Made by a program: the position numbers and the translations under genes. A stretch of 13,281 nt of DNA, taken from NCBI GenBank assembly GCA_937892085.1, contig CALAVD010000278.1:1-13281 (forward strand), in the 5' to 3' direction. The notes below the pieces were generated by a model. The model searched no databases. It saw only the letters and a list, made by a program, of their open reading frames with translations, and had not been told where the DNA came from. The DNA comes from an uncultured Prevotellaceae bacterium. Its GTDB lineage: Bacteria; Bacteroidota; Bacteroidia; Bacteroidales; Muribaculaceae. Positions 6,106 through 12,723 of this stretch are shown here, one piece after another (position 1 is the stretch's first letter; each line of letters starts with the position of its first letter).

Positions 6106-7974
6106 ATGAAAGAGAATGCAACCCTGCGATTCCTTCGAGAAGAAGAAATTGAATGCCTAAAAGCCAACGGCTGCCAAGCCGAAGATTGGAAAAAGGTGAG
6201 TGTCACTTCACGTTTTGACCCGAATTGTATTCACCGTGTCAATTTCTATGGCAATGTTGTAATTGGCGACTGCAGTGGCAACATCGAGGTGAGTAATGGC
6301 TTCGTGAAGCGCTGTGGCATCAACAACGCCACGCTGCGCAACGTTACCATTGGCGACAACTGCCTCATTGAGAACATTGGCAATTATATGAATAATGTGG
6401 AGATTGGCGACAAATGCCACATTTCCAGCGTGTGTACCATTGAATGTACGGGCTCCGATGCCACCTATGGTCAAGGCAATCTAATCTCGGTGCTCAATGA
6501 GGTGGGTAATGGTAATCTCGTGCTCTTCGACGGTCTTAACAGCCAGCTGGCTGCGCTCATGGTAAAGCAGCAAAACAACGTCAAGTTCCAGAAGGCTATA
6601 ACACGACTCGTGGAGAAGTTTATTATTTCAAAAAAAGCTGATTGCTGCAAGATTGGCAATTGTGTGACCATAATTAACACTAACGAGATTACCGACAGCG
6701 TGATAGGCGACGGAAGCCACATCAAGTGGGCATCGCGCATCAGCAACTGCACCATCAGCAGTGCCATCAACAACCCAATATCTATAGGCACTGGTGTGAT
6801 TTGTGAGAACTCAATAATCAGCGGTGGCTCAACGATTATCAATAGCGTGAAGATTGTTGATTGCATGGTGGGCGAGGCGTGTGAGTTGAGTAACGGATTT
6901 ACAGCTGCCTCGAGCGTGTTCTTCGCCAACAGCTATATGTCTAACGGCGAGGCGTGCGCAGCATTCTGCGGACCCTTCTCCGTGAGCCACCACAAGAGTT
7001 CGCTGCTCATTGGCGGGCAGTTCTCATTCTATAATGCCGGCTCGGCGACCAACTTCAGCAACCATGCCTACAAGATGGGGCCTATGCATTACGGCATCCT
7101 CGAGCGTGGCAGCAAGACCGCCAGTGGCGCTTACCTGCTCATGCCAGCCAACATAGGCACCTTCAGCGTGCTGTTTGGCAAACTGATGTACCACCCCGAC
7201 ACGCGCGACCTGCCGTTCTCCTACCTTATTGCTTACAGCGACACGATGTATCTGGTGCCGGGGCGCAACTTCGCAACTGTGGGACTATACCGCGACATCC
7301 GCAAGTGGCCCAAGCGCGACAAGCGACGCCTCGCCGACCGCAAGAGCATCGTCAACTTCGACTGGCTCAGCCCTTTCTCTATCAGCGAGGTGCTGCGAGG
7401 CAAGAAAATTTTGGAAAATCTGCGTGCCGCCAGCGGCGATAACGTGAGTACCTACAACTATCATGAGTATGTCATTAAGGCTCCATTGCTGCGCAAGGGT
7501 ATTAGATATTACGATTTGGCACTGCGCATCTACATGGGCGCTGTGCTCAAGCGTCATCGCCCGGTGGTGCCAGCATCCAGCACTGGCGAGGGCGACTGGG
7601 TAGATCTCTCAGGAATGTTGCTCCCGGCAAGCGAGGAGCAGCGACTCGTCGGCGATGTCATTGATGGCAAACTTGAGTCGATAGAAGATGTGCTGGCACG
7701 CTTTGTAGCCATCCACAAAAACTACAATGAATATCGCTGGGCATGGACTTACCGCATGATTCTCGACTACTATAACATCAGCAACTTAGATGCCGAGACC
7801 GTTGAGCACATCCATGCCGACTACGTGACTGCCCGACGCGAGTGGATATCGCTTATTCGCAAAGATGCCGAGAAGGAGTTCAGCTTAGGCGACGTGGAGC
7901 GCGACGTGCTCGACGACTTCGTCACCCAGCTCGAGGGAGAGGTGGATTTTGAGAACAGCAAATTGTATATGTAA
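6106..7974 (+). CDS. DUF4954 family protein with left-handed beta-helix (hexapeptide) region
   Basis: A 622-residue protein without signal peptide. From about residue 43 to 275 it shows imperfect hexapeptide-type repeats of the form V-x-I-G-D-x-x-x-I (for example VVIGDCSGNI 51-60, VTIGDNCLI 80-88, VEIGDKCHI 98-106). These predict a left-handed parallel beta-helix like that of acyl- and nucleotidyl-transferases. The middle region has conserved blocks such as GPFSVSHHKSSLLIGGQFSFYNAGSATNFSNHAYK (289-323, rich in His, Asn and Ser), then LVPGRNFATVGLYRD. The C-terminal third is largely helical. The whole pattern matches my memory of DUF4954, a Bacteroidota family without an assigned function. A sugar-related transferase role is only suggested by the fold. 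The gene is convergent with the 727-residue secreted protein and flanked by terminators on both sides, so it is its own transcription unit. Confidence 0.85.
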   Translation: MKENATLRFLREEEIECLKANGCQAEDWKKVSVTSRFDPNCIHRVNFYGNVVIGDCSGNIEVSNGFVKRCGINNATLRNVTIGDNCLIENIGNYMNNVEIGDKCHISSVCTIECTGSDATYGQGNLISVLNEVGNGNLVLFDGLNSQLAALMVKQQNNVKFQKAITRLVEKFIISKKADCCKIGNCVTIINTNEITDSVIGDGSHIKWASRISNCTISSAINNPISIGTGVICENSIISGGSTIINSVKIVDCMVGEACELSNGFTAASSVFFANSYMSNGEACAAFCGPFSVSHHKSSLLIGGQFSFYNAGSATNFSNHAYKMGPMHYGILERGSKTASGAYLLMPANIGTFSVLFGKLMYHPDTRDLPFSYLIAYSDTMYLVPGRNFATVGLYRDIRKWPKRDKRRLADRKSIVNFDWLSPFSISEVLRGKKILENLRAASGDNVSTYNYHEYVIKAPLLRKGIRYYDLALRIYMGAVLKRHRPVVPASSTGEGDWVDLSGMLLPASEEQRLVGDVIDGKLESIEDVLARFVAIHKNYNEYRWAWTYRMILDYYNISNLDAETVEHIHADYVTARREWISLIRKDAEKEFSLGDVERDVLDDFVTQLEGEVDFENSKLYM

Positions 7975-8042
7975 GTGTTAAGTAGCGCCAATTTTATTCA
8001 CTCATAGTTATTCATTGCTACTCCTATTCCACTGCTATCCAA

Positions 8043-8084
8043 AAAAATAATGCACCCGCTGTATCGTGCGAGTGCATTATTTTT
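8043..8084. terminator. Bidirectional terminator between convergent genes
   Basis: The 13-bp arms AAAAATAATGCAC and GTGCATTATTTTT pair perfectly. After one C-A mismatch, 3 more bp extend the stem over an 8-nt loop. The A-rich and T-rich ends provide a U-tract on either strand, suiting the convergent ends at 7974 and 8102. Confidence 0.85.
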
Positions 8085-8101
8085 ATAGAGTAAGAAAATT
8101 A

Positions 8102-10285
8102 TTACTTGATGATAACTTTCTTGCCATTGTGGATGTAGATGCCTGGAGCAGCGGGCATGCTCTCGAAGCGGATACCGCTGAGGTTGTACCAAGCGTTGTC
8201 GCTCTTGATATCGCTACCGATAGTAGTGATAGCGGTCGCGGTCTTGGTCATAACCATCACGAGAGGCTCAGCAACGGCTTTTGTGCTGGTTTGTTTAATG
8301 GTGATAGCATAGTTGCCACCCTCCTCAACCATGAAGTTAGCTCCATCAACGAGGCTGATTTGTGTGTTGAGCACATCATTGTTGATCAAGAAGTGACCCA
8401 GGTTGTTCTCGTCAACGCCACCAAACCACTTCCAGCCACCTGCAAGGTTGTGGGTGATGATTTTGAACTCGGCATTGGCCTCAAGGTCGATATTGCCGCT
8501 GTACTCAGTGCCATCCTCGTTGGCAACAAGTTCAACGAGACCATTTTCTTGGTTCCAGCCGTTGAATGTGCCGCAAATGAAGAAGTCGCTGTACTCAACA
8601 GCTTGTGGCTCGGGGAAGCCGGTCACGGTGAGTACGCCATTCTCGATGGTGAGGGTATATTCAGCCACTTGGTCAAGGTTCAGGTTGTTGCCGGCAACGA
8701 GGGTAACGCTGGGGTTCTCCTCAGTGAGGGTAACACCGCCGCCCCACCAGTTGCCGGCCTCATCTTTCACCTTGAACTCGCCACCGAAGTTGTAAGTCAA
8801 AGTGTAAACACCATTATTCTCAACGAATGGTACCATGTTGTCCTGATCCCAGCCGTTGAACGCACCAATCAGGTAGTAGGCATGTTCTGGCTCGGTGGCG
8901 GGAAGTTCGAAGTAGTATTCCTCAGTGCATGGAGTGGCTACAACGGCGTCATTAGGCAGCTGAACCATGCCAAATACCTCTGCACTATTGTCGCAAGCGA
9001 TGATATTGTTGGCATAGTCAAATGCGAAGTGGTTCCAGCCGGTGAAGCTTGGGCAGCTGTACTCATAAAGCTTGGTGAGCTCGCCATTATCAACTGAATA
9101 AACAACGAGTTTCTTGCTGTAGCCTTCGCCGCGAACCATCAAAGTGTGGTCCTTGTTGAACGCCATACCGCCGTTGCGGCTGTAAATGTCGGTAACGAGC
9201 AACTCAAGCTCGTCATTCTCGAGGTTGGCATAGGCATAGCTTGGCTCACCCTCTGTTGGAGCGCCGCGCCACTGGCTCATCCAGATGCCACCGGCACCAT
9301 CGTATGCAAGGTTAATGCTTGCATAGTTGATGGCCTTGCCATCAAAGGCGGTGAAGTTGCGGCTTGGAGCCTCGCCCCAAGTGGTGGCGGTGCCAAGGTT
9401 GTACTCGTTGGTCTTGTAATTAGCAGGAACTGTGGTGGTGCCTGGTGTGCAGGTCATCATCATCAGCTTGAGATCCTCACCCTTGCCTATCACGTCGAAT
9501 GCCACGCCAACACCAGCGGCCACTTGAACATCGCCGTTGGTAACGATGCCTGTGCTGGTGTCGAGAGTTCCCTCAAAGAGAGGAGTGGCCTGCAAGGTCT
9601 CACGATTAATCTCATACAAGGGATAGCCAGTGTTCACGCGCTGCGAGAGGATGAACATGCGGCCGTCCTCGCTGATTTGGATGCGTGCAGGACGCCAATC
9701 TACCAAAGTGGTTCCTGCCGACTGCATGCCGCAGCTGAAACCGTAAGTGCCATTCTCATTCCTGATGCCATTAAACTGTGGGTCAAACTGATAAAGACCA
9801 ATACCTACAGAACCATTAACTGTGGCAGTGTAATAAGTGGAGCTGGCACTTGCATACGACTCAGTAACATACATGGTTCCAAAGTTCTTGCTCTCAGGAT
9901 TAACATCCACTGCAACACCAGCGGGTGAGTAGAACTTGAGCACTTTGTCGGTAAGCTCTACCGGTGATGTAATAGCCTCGCCGGTAACGGCAACTTTCCA
10001 AGAGATAGCTTTTCCTGTGGGAATCTCGGGATAGTCGGCAAAGTTAATGACGAACTCATGATCTCCTGCTGTGAGCAGTTCGGCATCCATGTCGATAGCC
10101 TTTACTGCTGTCTCGCCGTCAAATAGCTGAATTTGTACTGCTTGCGCAGCAGCATTTAGTGTGTAATGAATAGTGAGGCCATCATCGCTCTTGTCGCTTG
10201 CGCTTAGCTTGTAAGCATAAGGATTCTGGGCACTCATACCAATGAATGTTGCCACCATGGCAACCAATAGTAATAATTTCTTCAT
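8102..10285 (-). CDS. Secreted multidomain protein: Ig-like, propeller-like region, two SusE/F-like modules, type IX tail
   Basis: A 727-residue exported protein. Residues 1-19 are a signal peptide ending in GMSA. Residues 21-105 look like an Ig/FnIII-like beta domain. Residues about 115-445 are beta-rich with spaced GxxW/Y-type blades (RPARIQISEDGRMFILSQR, GGIWMSQWRG, NGGMAFNKDHTLMV, WNHFAFDYANNIIACD), suggesting a beta-propeller. Two glycan-binding-type modules follow, with YYLIGAFNGW (470-479) and FFICGTFNGW (568-577). The C terminus (about 690-727), with WYNLSGIRF, APGIYIHNGKK and VIIK, is the tail seen on many Bacteroidales proteins predicted to be exported by the type IX system. No catalytic residues are evident. 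It shares modules with the 4229-5809 product but lacks dockerin repeats. A surface glycan-binding or sensing role is inference. Confidence 0.8.
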   Translation of the reverse strand: MKKLLLLVAMVATFIGMSAQNPYAYKLSASDKSDDGLTIHYTLNAAAQAVQIQLFDGETAVKAIDMDAELLTAGDHEFVINFADYPEIPTGKAISWKVAVTGEAITSPVELTDKVLKFYSPAGVAVDVNPESKNFGTMYVTESYASASSTYYTATVNGSVGIGLYQFDPQFNGIRNENGTYGFSCGMQSAGTTLVDWRPARIQISEDGRMFILSQRVNTGYPLYEINRETLQATPLFEGTLDTSTGIVTNGDVQVAAGVGVAFDVIGKGEDLKLMMMTCTPGTTTVPANYKTNEYNLGTATTWGEAPSRNFTAFDGKAINYASINLAYDGAGGIWMSQWRGAPTEGEPSYAYANLENDELELLVTDIYSRNGGMAFNKDHTLMVRGEGYSKKLVVYSVDNGELTKLYEYSCPSFTGWNHFAFDYANNIIACDNSAEVFGMVQLPNDAVVATPCTEEYYFELPATEPEHAYYLIGAFNGWDQDNMVPFVENNGVYTLTYNFGGEFKVKDEAGNWWGGGVTLTEENPSVTLVAGNNLNLDQVAEYTLTIENGVLTVTGFPEPQAVEYSDFFICGTFNGWNQENGLVELVANEDGTEYSGNIDLEANAEFKIITHNLAGGWKWFGGVDENNLGHFLINNDVLNTQISLVDGANFMVEEGGNYAITIKQTSTKAVAEPLVMVMTKTATAITTIGSDIKSDNAWYNLSGIRFESMPAAPGIYIHNGKKVIIK

Positions 10286-10341
10286 TGCGTTAAGTTTTGA
10301 GTTAATAAAAAGAATAATTATATTTTAGTTTTTACAACTCA

Positions 10342-10375
10342 CAAAAATACACATTATTTTAAAAACTAAAAACAA
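10342..10375 (-). promoter_or_regulatory. Promoter of the 727-residue secreted protein
   Basis: On the minus strand TATTTTTG (10349 to 10342) matches the -7 consensus. The nearest TTG upstream (10375-10373) is 23 nt away, a little longer than ideal. The leader would be about 50 nt and AT-rich. Confidence 0.5.
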
Positions 10376-10463
10376 TTTGAAAGAAAAAAACATGACAATA
10401 CCCCAAAATGGTGATGCCATGCAGTAGGTGTTCAGCTATTTCACTTTTCCACAACTTCTCGGA

Positions 10464-10545
10464 TTTATCAAGCAACTTCACAACAACATAAACAGCAAAA
10501 AATAATAGGTTGTGTTTTATGTTGTTGTGAAGTTGTTTTGATAAA
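10464..10545. repeat. Long imperfect inverted repeat downstream of the S4 gene
   Basis: A perfect 20-bp stem (10473-10492 with 10516-10535) encloses a 23-nt A-rich loop. Outside a small internal bulge (G against TT), a second 8-bp stem TTTATCAA/TTGATAAA (10464-10471 with 10538-10545) closes it. It starts 24 nt past the S4 gene stop codon, so it may end or stabilise the rplY-pth-S4 transcript, but no T-tract follows on either strand. No target-site duplication is visible at the borders. A small RNA or a MITE-like remnant are alternatives. Confidence 0.7.
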
Positions 10546-10569
10546 GAGACATCGCTGAATGTTGTCATC

Positions 10570-11016
10570 TCAGCCGAGCGCAGCCTCGTCTTCTTCGGTC
10601 CAGAGTGGGTTCTCGTCGTCAAAGTCGTCGAAGTCGAGGAATGCTTCGTCGGCAAACGCCGCCATCTCGCGGCCCTCTTTCTTAGTTGGGCGGCCCATGC
10701 CTTTCTGGCGGCGCACGAAGCCGCCAATGCGCGCCATCTCCAGAATCTTGTACTGATCCTCGGGGGTGATGTTCTTCAAGTAGTTGGGTACGAGCTTGGC
10801 CCCAACGCGATTATTGAGCAGTCCCACCACCTCAAAGGTGAAGGTGACAGGCGGCTTGCGCACCTCAATCACGTCGCCCACCTTGATGTTGTGCGACGGC
10901 TTCACATTCATGCCTTTTATAGTCACTCGTCCCAGCCTGCACTGGTCAGTGGCGAGCGACCGAGTTTTAAACACCCGCGTCGCCCACAGCCACTTGTCAA
11001 TTCGCATCTCGGTCAT
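10570..11016 (-). CDS. S4-domain RNA-binding protein, Hsp15-like
   Basis: A 148-residue cytoplasmic protein. The opening RIDKWLWATRVFKTRS (5-20) is the S4 RNA-binding fold and closely follows E. coli Hsp15 (HslR). RPTKKEGRE (109-117) corresponds to the basic C-terminal motif of Hsp15. The tail (123-146) is strongly acidic, with many Asp and Glu. E. coli Hsp15 binds free 50S subunits that still carry peptidyl-tRNA and helps return the tRNA to the P site. The neighbour pth hydrolyses peptidyl-tRNA, so the context supports a rescue role. The start could be Met1 or Met4; Met1 is used. No promoter box lies in the 128-nt gap upstream, so it probably shares the rplY transcript. Confidence 0.9.
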   Translation of the reverse strand: MTEMRIDKWLWATRVFKTRSLATDQCRLGRVTIKGMNVKPSHNIKVGDVIEVRKPPVTFTFEVVGLLNNRVGAKLVPNYLKNITPEDQYKILEMARIGGFVRRQKGMGRPTKKEGREMAAFADEAFLDFDDFDDENPLWTEEDEAALG

Positions 11017-11042
11017 AGGAGTTTTTCAGTTTTTAGTTTTTA

Positions 11043-11140
11043 GCTGACGAGCGAACAGGCTAACGAGCTGATAAGACATTAGTGTAATGATGCGACAACT
11101 ACCATTGCCTTGTTTGTTTGTTCCTTGTCCGCTTGTTAGC
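11043..11140. repeat. Opposed arrays of degenerate 8-bp repeats
   Basis: On the plus strand 11043-11074 reads as four consecutive octamers: GCTGACGA, GCGAACAG, GCTAACGA, GCTGATAA. Read on the minus strand, 11140 down to 11109 gives GCTAACAA, GCGGACAA, GGAACAAA, CAAACAAG. The two arrays face each other across a 34-nt spacer in the gap between pth and the S4 gene. Pairing between them would be imperfect. Confidence 0.5.
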
Positions 11141-11144
11141 TCCA

Positions 11145-11708
11145 CTACTTATTGTTGTAATTTGTCATTGCGAAGCTCAGCCCGCTCAGGCAGAACGCTT
11201 TGACGGCGTCGGCGGCTTTCTTCGCTCTCTCAGGGAGCTGCTGGCGCTCCTCGGCGGTGAGCGGTCCTAACACATAATCGACTTGTGCCCCTTCGGGGAA
11301 GTCGTTGCCAATGCCAAAGCGCAGGCGGGCATAGTTCTGCGAGCCTATCATCTCGTTGATGTTTTTCAGCCCGTTGTGACCTCCATCTGCACCTTTGCCA
11401 CGCATCCTGATAGTGCCAAAAGGCAATGCTAAGTCATCGACAATCACCAGTAGGTGGTCGAGCGCAATTTTCTCCTTCTGCATCCAGTAACGCACCGCCT
11501 CTCCGCTACGGTTCATGTAGGTTGACGGTTTCAAGAGCACTAATTGCTGGTTCTTGAGACGCATCTGTGCCACAGCTCCATAACGTGCCGAGGCAAAAAC
11601 AACATTGGACGCCTCGGCAAAGGCATCCAATATTGTAAAACCTATGTTGTGACGGGTATCTTGATACTCTGCACCAATGTTTCCCAGTCCAACAATCAAG
11701 AACTTCAT
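11145..11708 (-). CDS. pth: Peptidyl-tRNA hydrolase
   Basis: A 187-residue cytoplasmic enzyme that cleaves the ester bond of peptidyl-tRNAs released from stalled or aborted ribosomes, recycling tRNA. It starts with KFLIVGLGNIGAEYQDTRHN, giving the family residues Asn10 and catalytic His20. KPSTYMNRSG (60-69), the aspartate Asp91 in VDDLALPFG, and GGHNGLKNI (109-117, with His111 and Asn112) complete the active site. The frame stays open for another 47 codons upstream, to 11849, but that part overlaps rplY and is low-complexity. Met at 11708 gives the normal family length and N terminus. It lies 67 nt downstream of rplY, an old and widespread gene pair, and upstream of an Hsp15-like gene. Confidence 0.96.
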   Translation of the reverse strand: MKFLIVGLGNIGAEYQDTRHNIGFTILDAFAEASNVVFASARYGAVAQMRLKNQQLVLLKPSTYMNRSGEAVRYWMQKEKIALDHLLVIVDDLALPFGTIRMRGKGADGGHNGLKNINEMIGSQNYARLRFGIGNDFPEGAQVDYVLGPLTAEERQQLPERAKKAADAVKAFCLSGLSFAMTNYNNK

Positions 11709-11775
11709 ATCTTCAGTGTCTTGAGATTCGGTAGTTTCACTGCTGGAGTGTGTTGAGAAAATGCGCTTGAGTAGA

Positions 11776-12465
11776 TTACTCAGCAGCCTCACCACCCTCT
11801 TCGCCCTCCTCGGCATTAGCTGCGGCAGCTGCGGCAGCACGTGTAGCACGAACGCCAGTGATCACGAGGTCCTTAGAGCTTGCGAGCTCGAAGTTGTCAA
11901 ACTTCAAGTCACCCACCTTGATAGAGTGGCCAATGGCGATGTCGTCAACGTTAACTACGATGCGTTCGGGAATCTCGGTGTAGATGCCTTTAACCTTCAC
12001 CTTCTTCATGCTCAGGTAGAGCTTACCACCAGCCTTTACACCGGCAGCGTGACCCTCAATCTTAACAGGCACAGCAACCACTACTGGTTTCTCCTTATTC
12101 ACCTCAAGGAAATCGAGGTGCAGGATGCTGTCGTTAATGGGATGCCACTGGATGTCTTTGAGCACAGCCATCTTCTCAACACCATTGATGTTAAGAGCTA
12201 CTACATGCACGTCGGGGGTGTAAATCAACTTGCGAATGTCGCTGTAGTTCACGGTGAAATCGGTAGTAAGCACGGCTTTGCCATCGCGGCCAACCTCTAC
12301 GACCTTCTCGCCCTCGGCGAGAGTGCCCTCATACTTACCATCTTTCAACTCTACTACCTTGCCGCCATTGAGGACGCAAGGAATTTTCTTGCTGGCGCGA
12401 AGCGCCTTTGCAGCCTTCTTGCCAAGGTCGGTTCTTGGCTCTGCATTTAATTGGAATGTCTTCAT
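11776..12465 (-). CDS. rplY: 50S ribosomal protein L25 (Ctc/TL5 type)
   Basis: A 229-residue ribosomal protein that binds 5S rRNA in the large subunit. The N-terminal L25 domain (about 1-120) opens with LNAEPRTDLGKKAAKALRAS and includes PDVHVVALNING and the signature HPINDSILHLDFLEV (108-122). The C-terminal beta domain (about 125-205) is that of TL5/Ctc long forms, with AAGVKAGGKLYLSMKKVKVKG and IPERIVVNVDDIAIGHSIKV. The protein ends in an Ala/Glu/Gly-rich low-complexity tail (209-229). Relative to short L25 there is a charged insertion at about 36-70 (VVELKDGKYEGTLAEGEKV). The promoter is one of the best in the window, and the leader can fold into a hairpin close to the start codon. It heads the cluster with pth and the S4 gene. 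Confidence 0.97.
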   Translation of the reverse strand: MKTFQLNAEPRTDLGKKAAKALRASKKIPCVLNGGKVVELKDGKYEGTLAEGEKVVEVGRDGKAVLTTDFTVNYSDIRKLIYTPDVHVVALNINGVEKMAVLKDIQWHPINDSILHLDFLEVNKEKPVVVAVPVKIEGHAAGVKAGGKLYLSMKKVKVKGIYTEIPERIVVNVDDIAIGHSIKVGDLKFDNFELASSKDLVITGVRATRAAAAAAANAEEGEEGGEAAE

Positions 12466-12487
12466 TTTTAATGATTTGTGTTACTAA

Positions 12488-12525
12488 AAATTAAGTTATA
12501 TAGCTTAATTTCCCATCACACGGGA
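12488..12525 (-). promoter_or_regulatory. rplY leader hairpins
   Basis: Within the roughly 67-nt leader, AAATTAAG (12488-12495) and CTTAATTT (12504-12511) form a perfect 8-bp stem with an 8-nt loop, 22 nt before the start codon. A smaller stem TCCC/GGGA (12511-12514 with 12522-12525) abuts it. They share base 12511, so the two may be mutually exclusive at the edge. Function is unknown; ribosomal-protein leader control is a reasonable guess. Confidence 0.4.
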
Positions 12526-12538
12526 GCTTAAAGCGGTA

Positions 12539-12570
12539 CAAAGGTACAACATAATTTTCTAATACACAAA
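12539..12570 (-). promoter_or_regulatory. Promoter of the rplY-pth-S4 cluster
   Basis: On the minus strand TACCTTTG (12546 to 12539) is a perfect -7 box, and TTTG (12570 to 12567) is a perfect -33 box with exactly 20 nt between them. This is the closest match to the Bacteroidota consensus in the window. Transcription should start near 12532. Confidence 0.8.
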
Positions 12571-12603
12571 TATTTTTCACTTGCTCAGAAAAAAAATCTC
12601 ACC

Positions 12604-12714
12604 TCAATACGTTATTGACCACCGTCATTGTGGTGCACTGCCGAAACAGTGCTCACGCTTGGTTGATACATAATGCATTGTTATCATAAATTGTGCATTA
12701 TCAATTACGCATTA
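12604..12714. repeat. Cluster of short hairpins and 14-bp spaced repeats past the nuclease gene
   Basis: Next to the nuclease stop codon, AATTGTGCATTA (12689-12700) and AATTACGCATTA (12703-12714) are direct repeats 14 bp apart. An 8-bp inverted repeat ATAATGCA/TGCATTAT lies at 12670-12677 and 12694-12701. Further on are the hairpins GCACTG-CCGAAA-CAGTGC (12635-12652; on the minus strand the loop contains TTCG) and ACCAC/GTGGT (12618-12634). Together they may end the nuclease transcript, though the nearest T-run on the minus strand is about 20 nt beyond the last stem. Confidence 0.4.
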
Positions 12715-12723
12715 ATAAAAACT

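Noticed and set aside
8066..9097. 343-codon open frame on the plus strand antisense to the 727-residue secreted protein
   Set aside because: It lies wholly or mostly inside a gene with clear signal peptide, modules and sorting tail. The translation is a low-complexity shadow without domains, and it starts inside the bidirectional terminator.
9146..9928. 260-codon plus-strand open frame within the same gene
   Set aside because: Same reasoning: a codon-bias shadow with no promoter and no recognisable motif.
10359..10727. 122-codon minus-strand open frame spanning the inverted repeat and S4 gene end
   Set aside because: It is out of frame with the S4 gene and translates the palindrome into hydrophobic noise; no start signal.
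11709..11849. 47-codon N-terminal extension of Pth
   Set aside because: It overlaps the rplY 3' end, is basic and low-complexity, and would displace the conserved N terminus. Met at 11708 gives the family start.
11761..12450. 229-codon plus-strand open frame opposite rplY
   Set aside because: Exact mirror of the rplY coding region, with no independent features.
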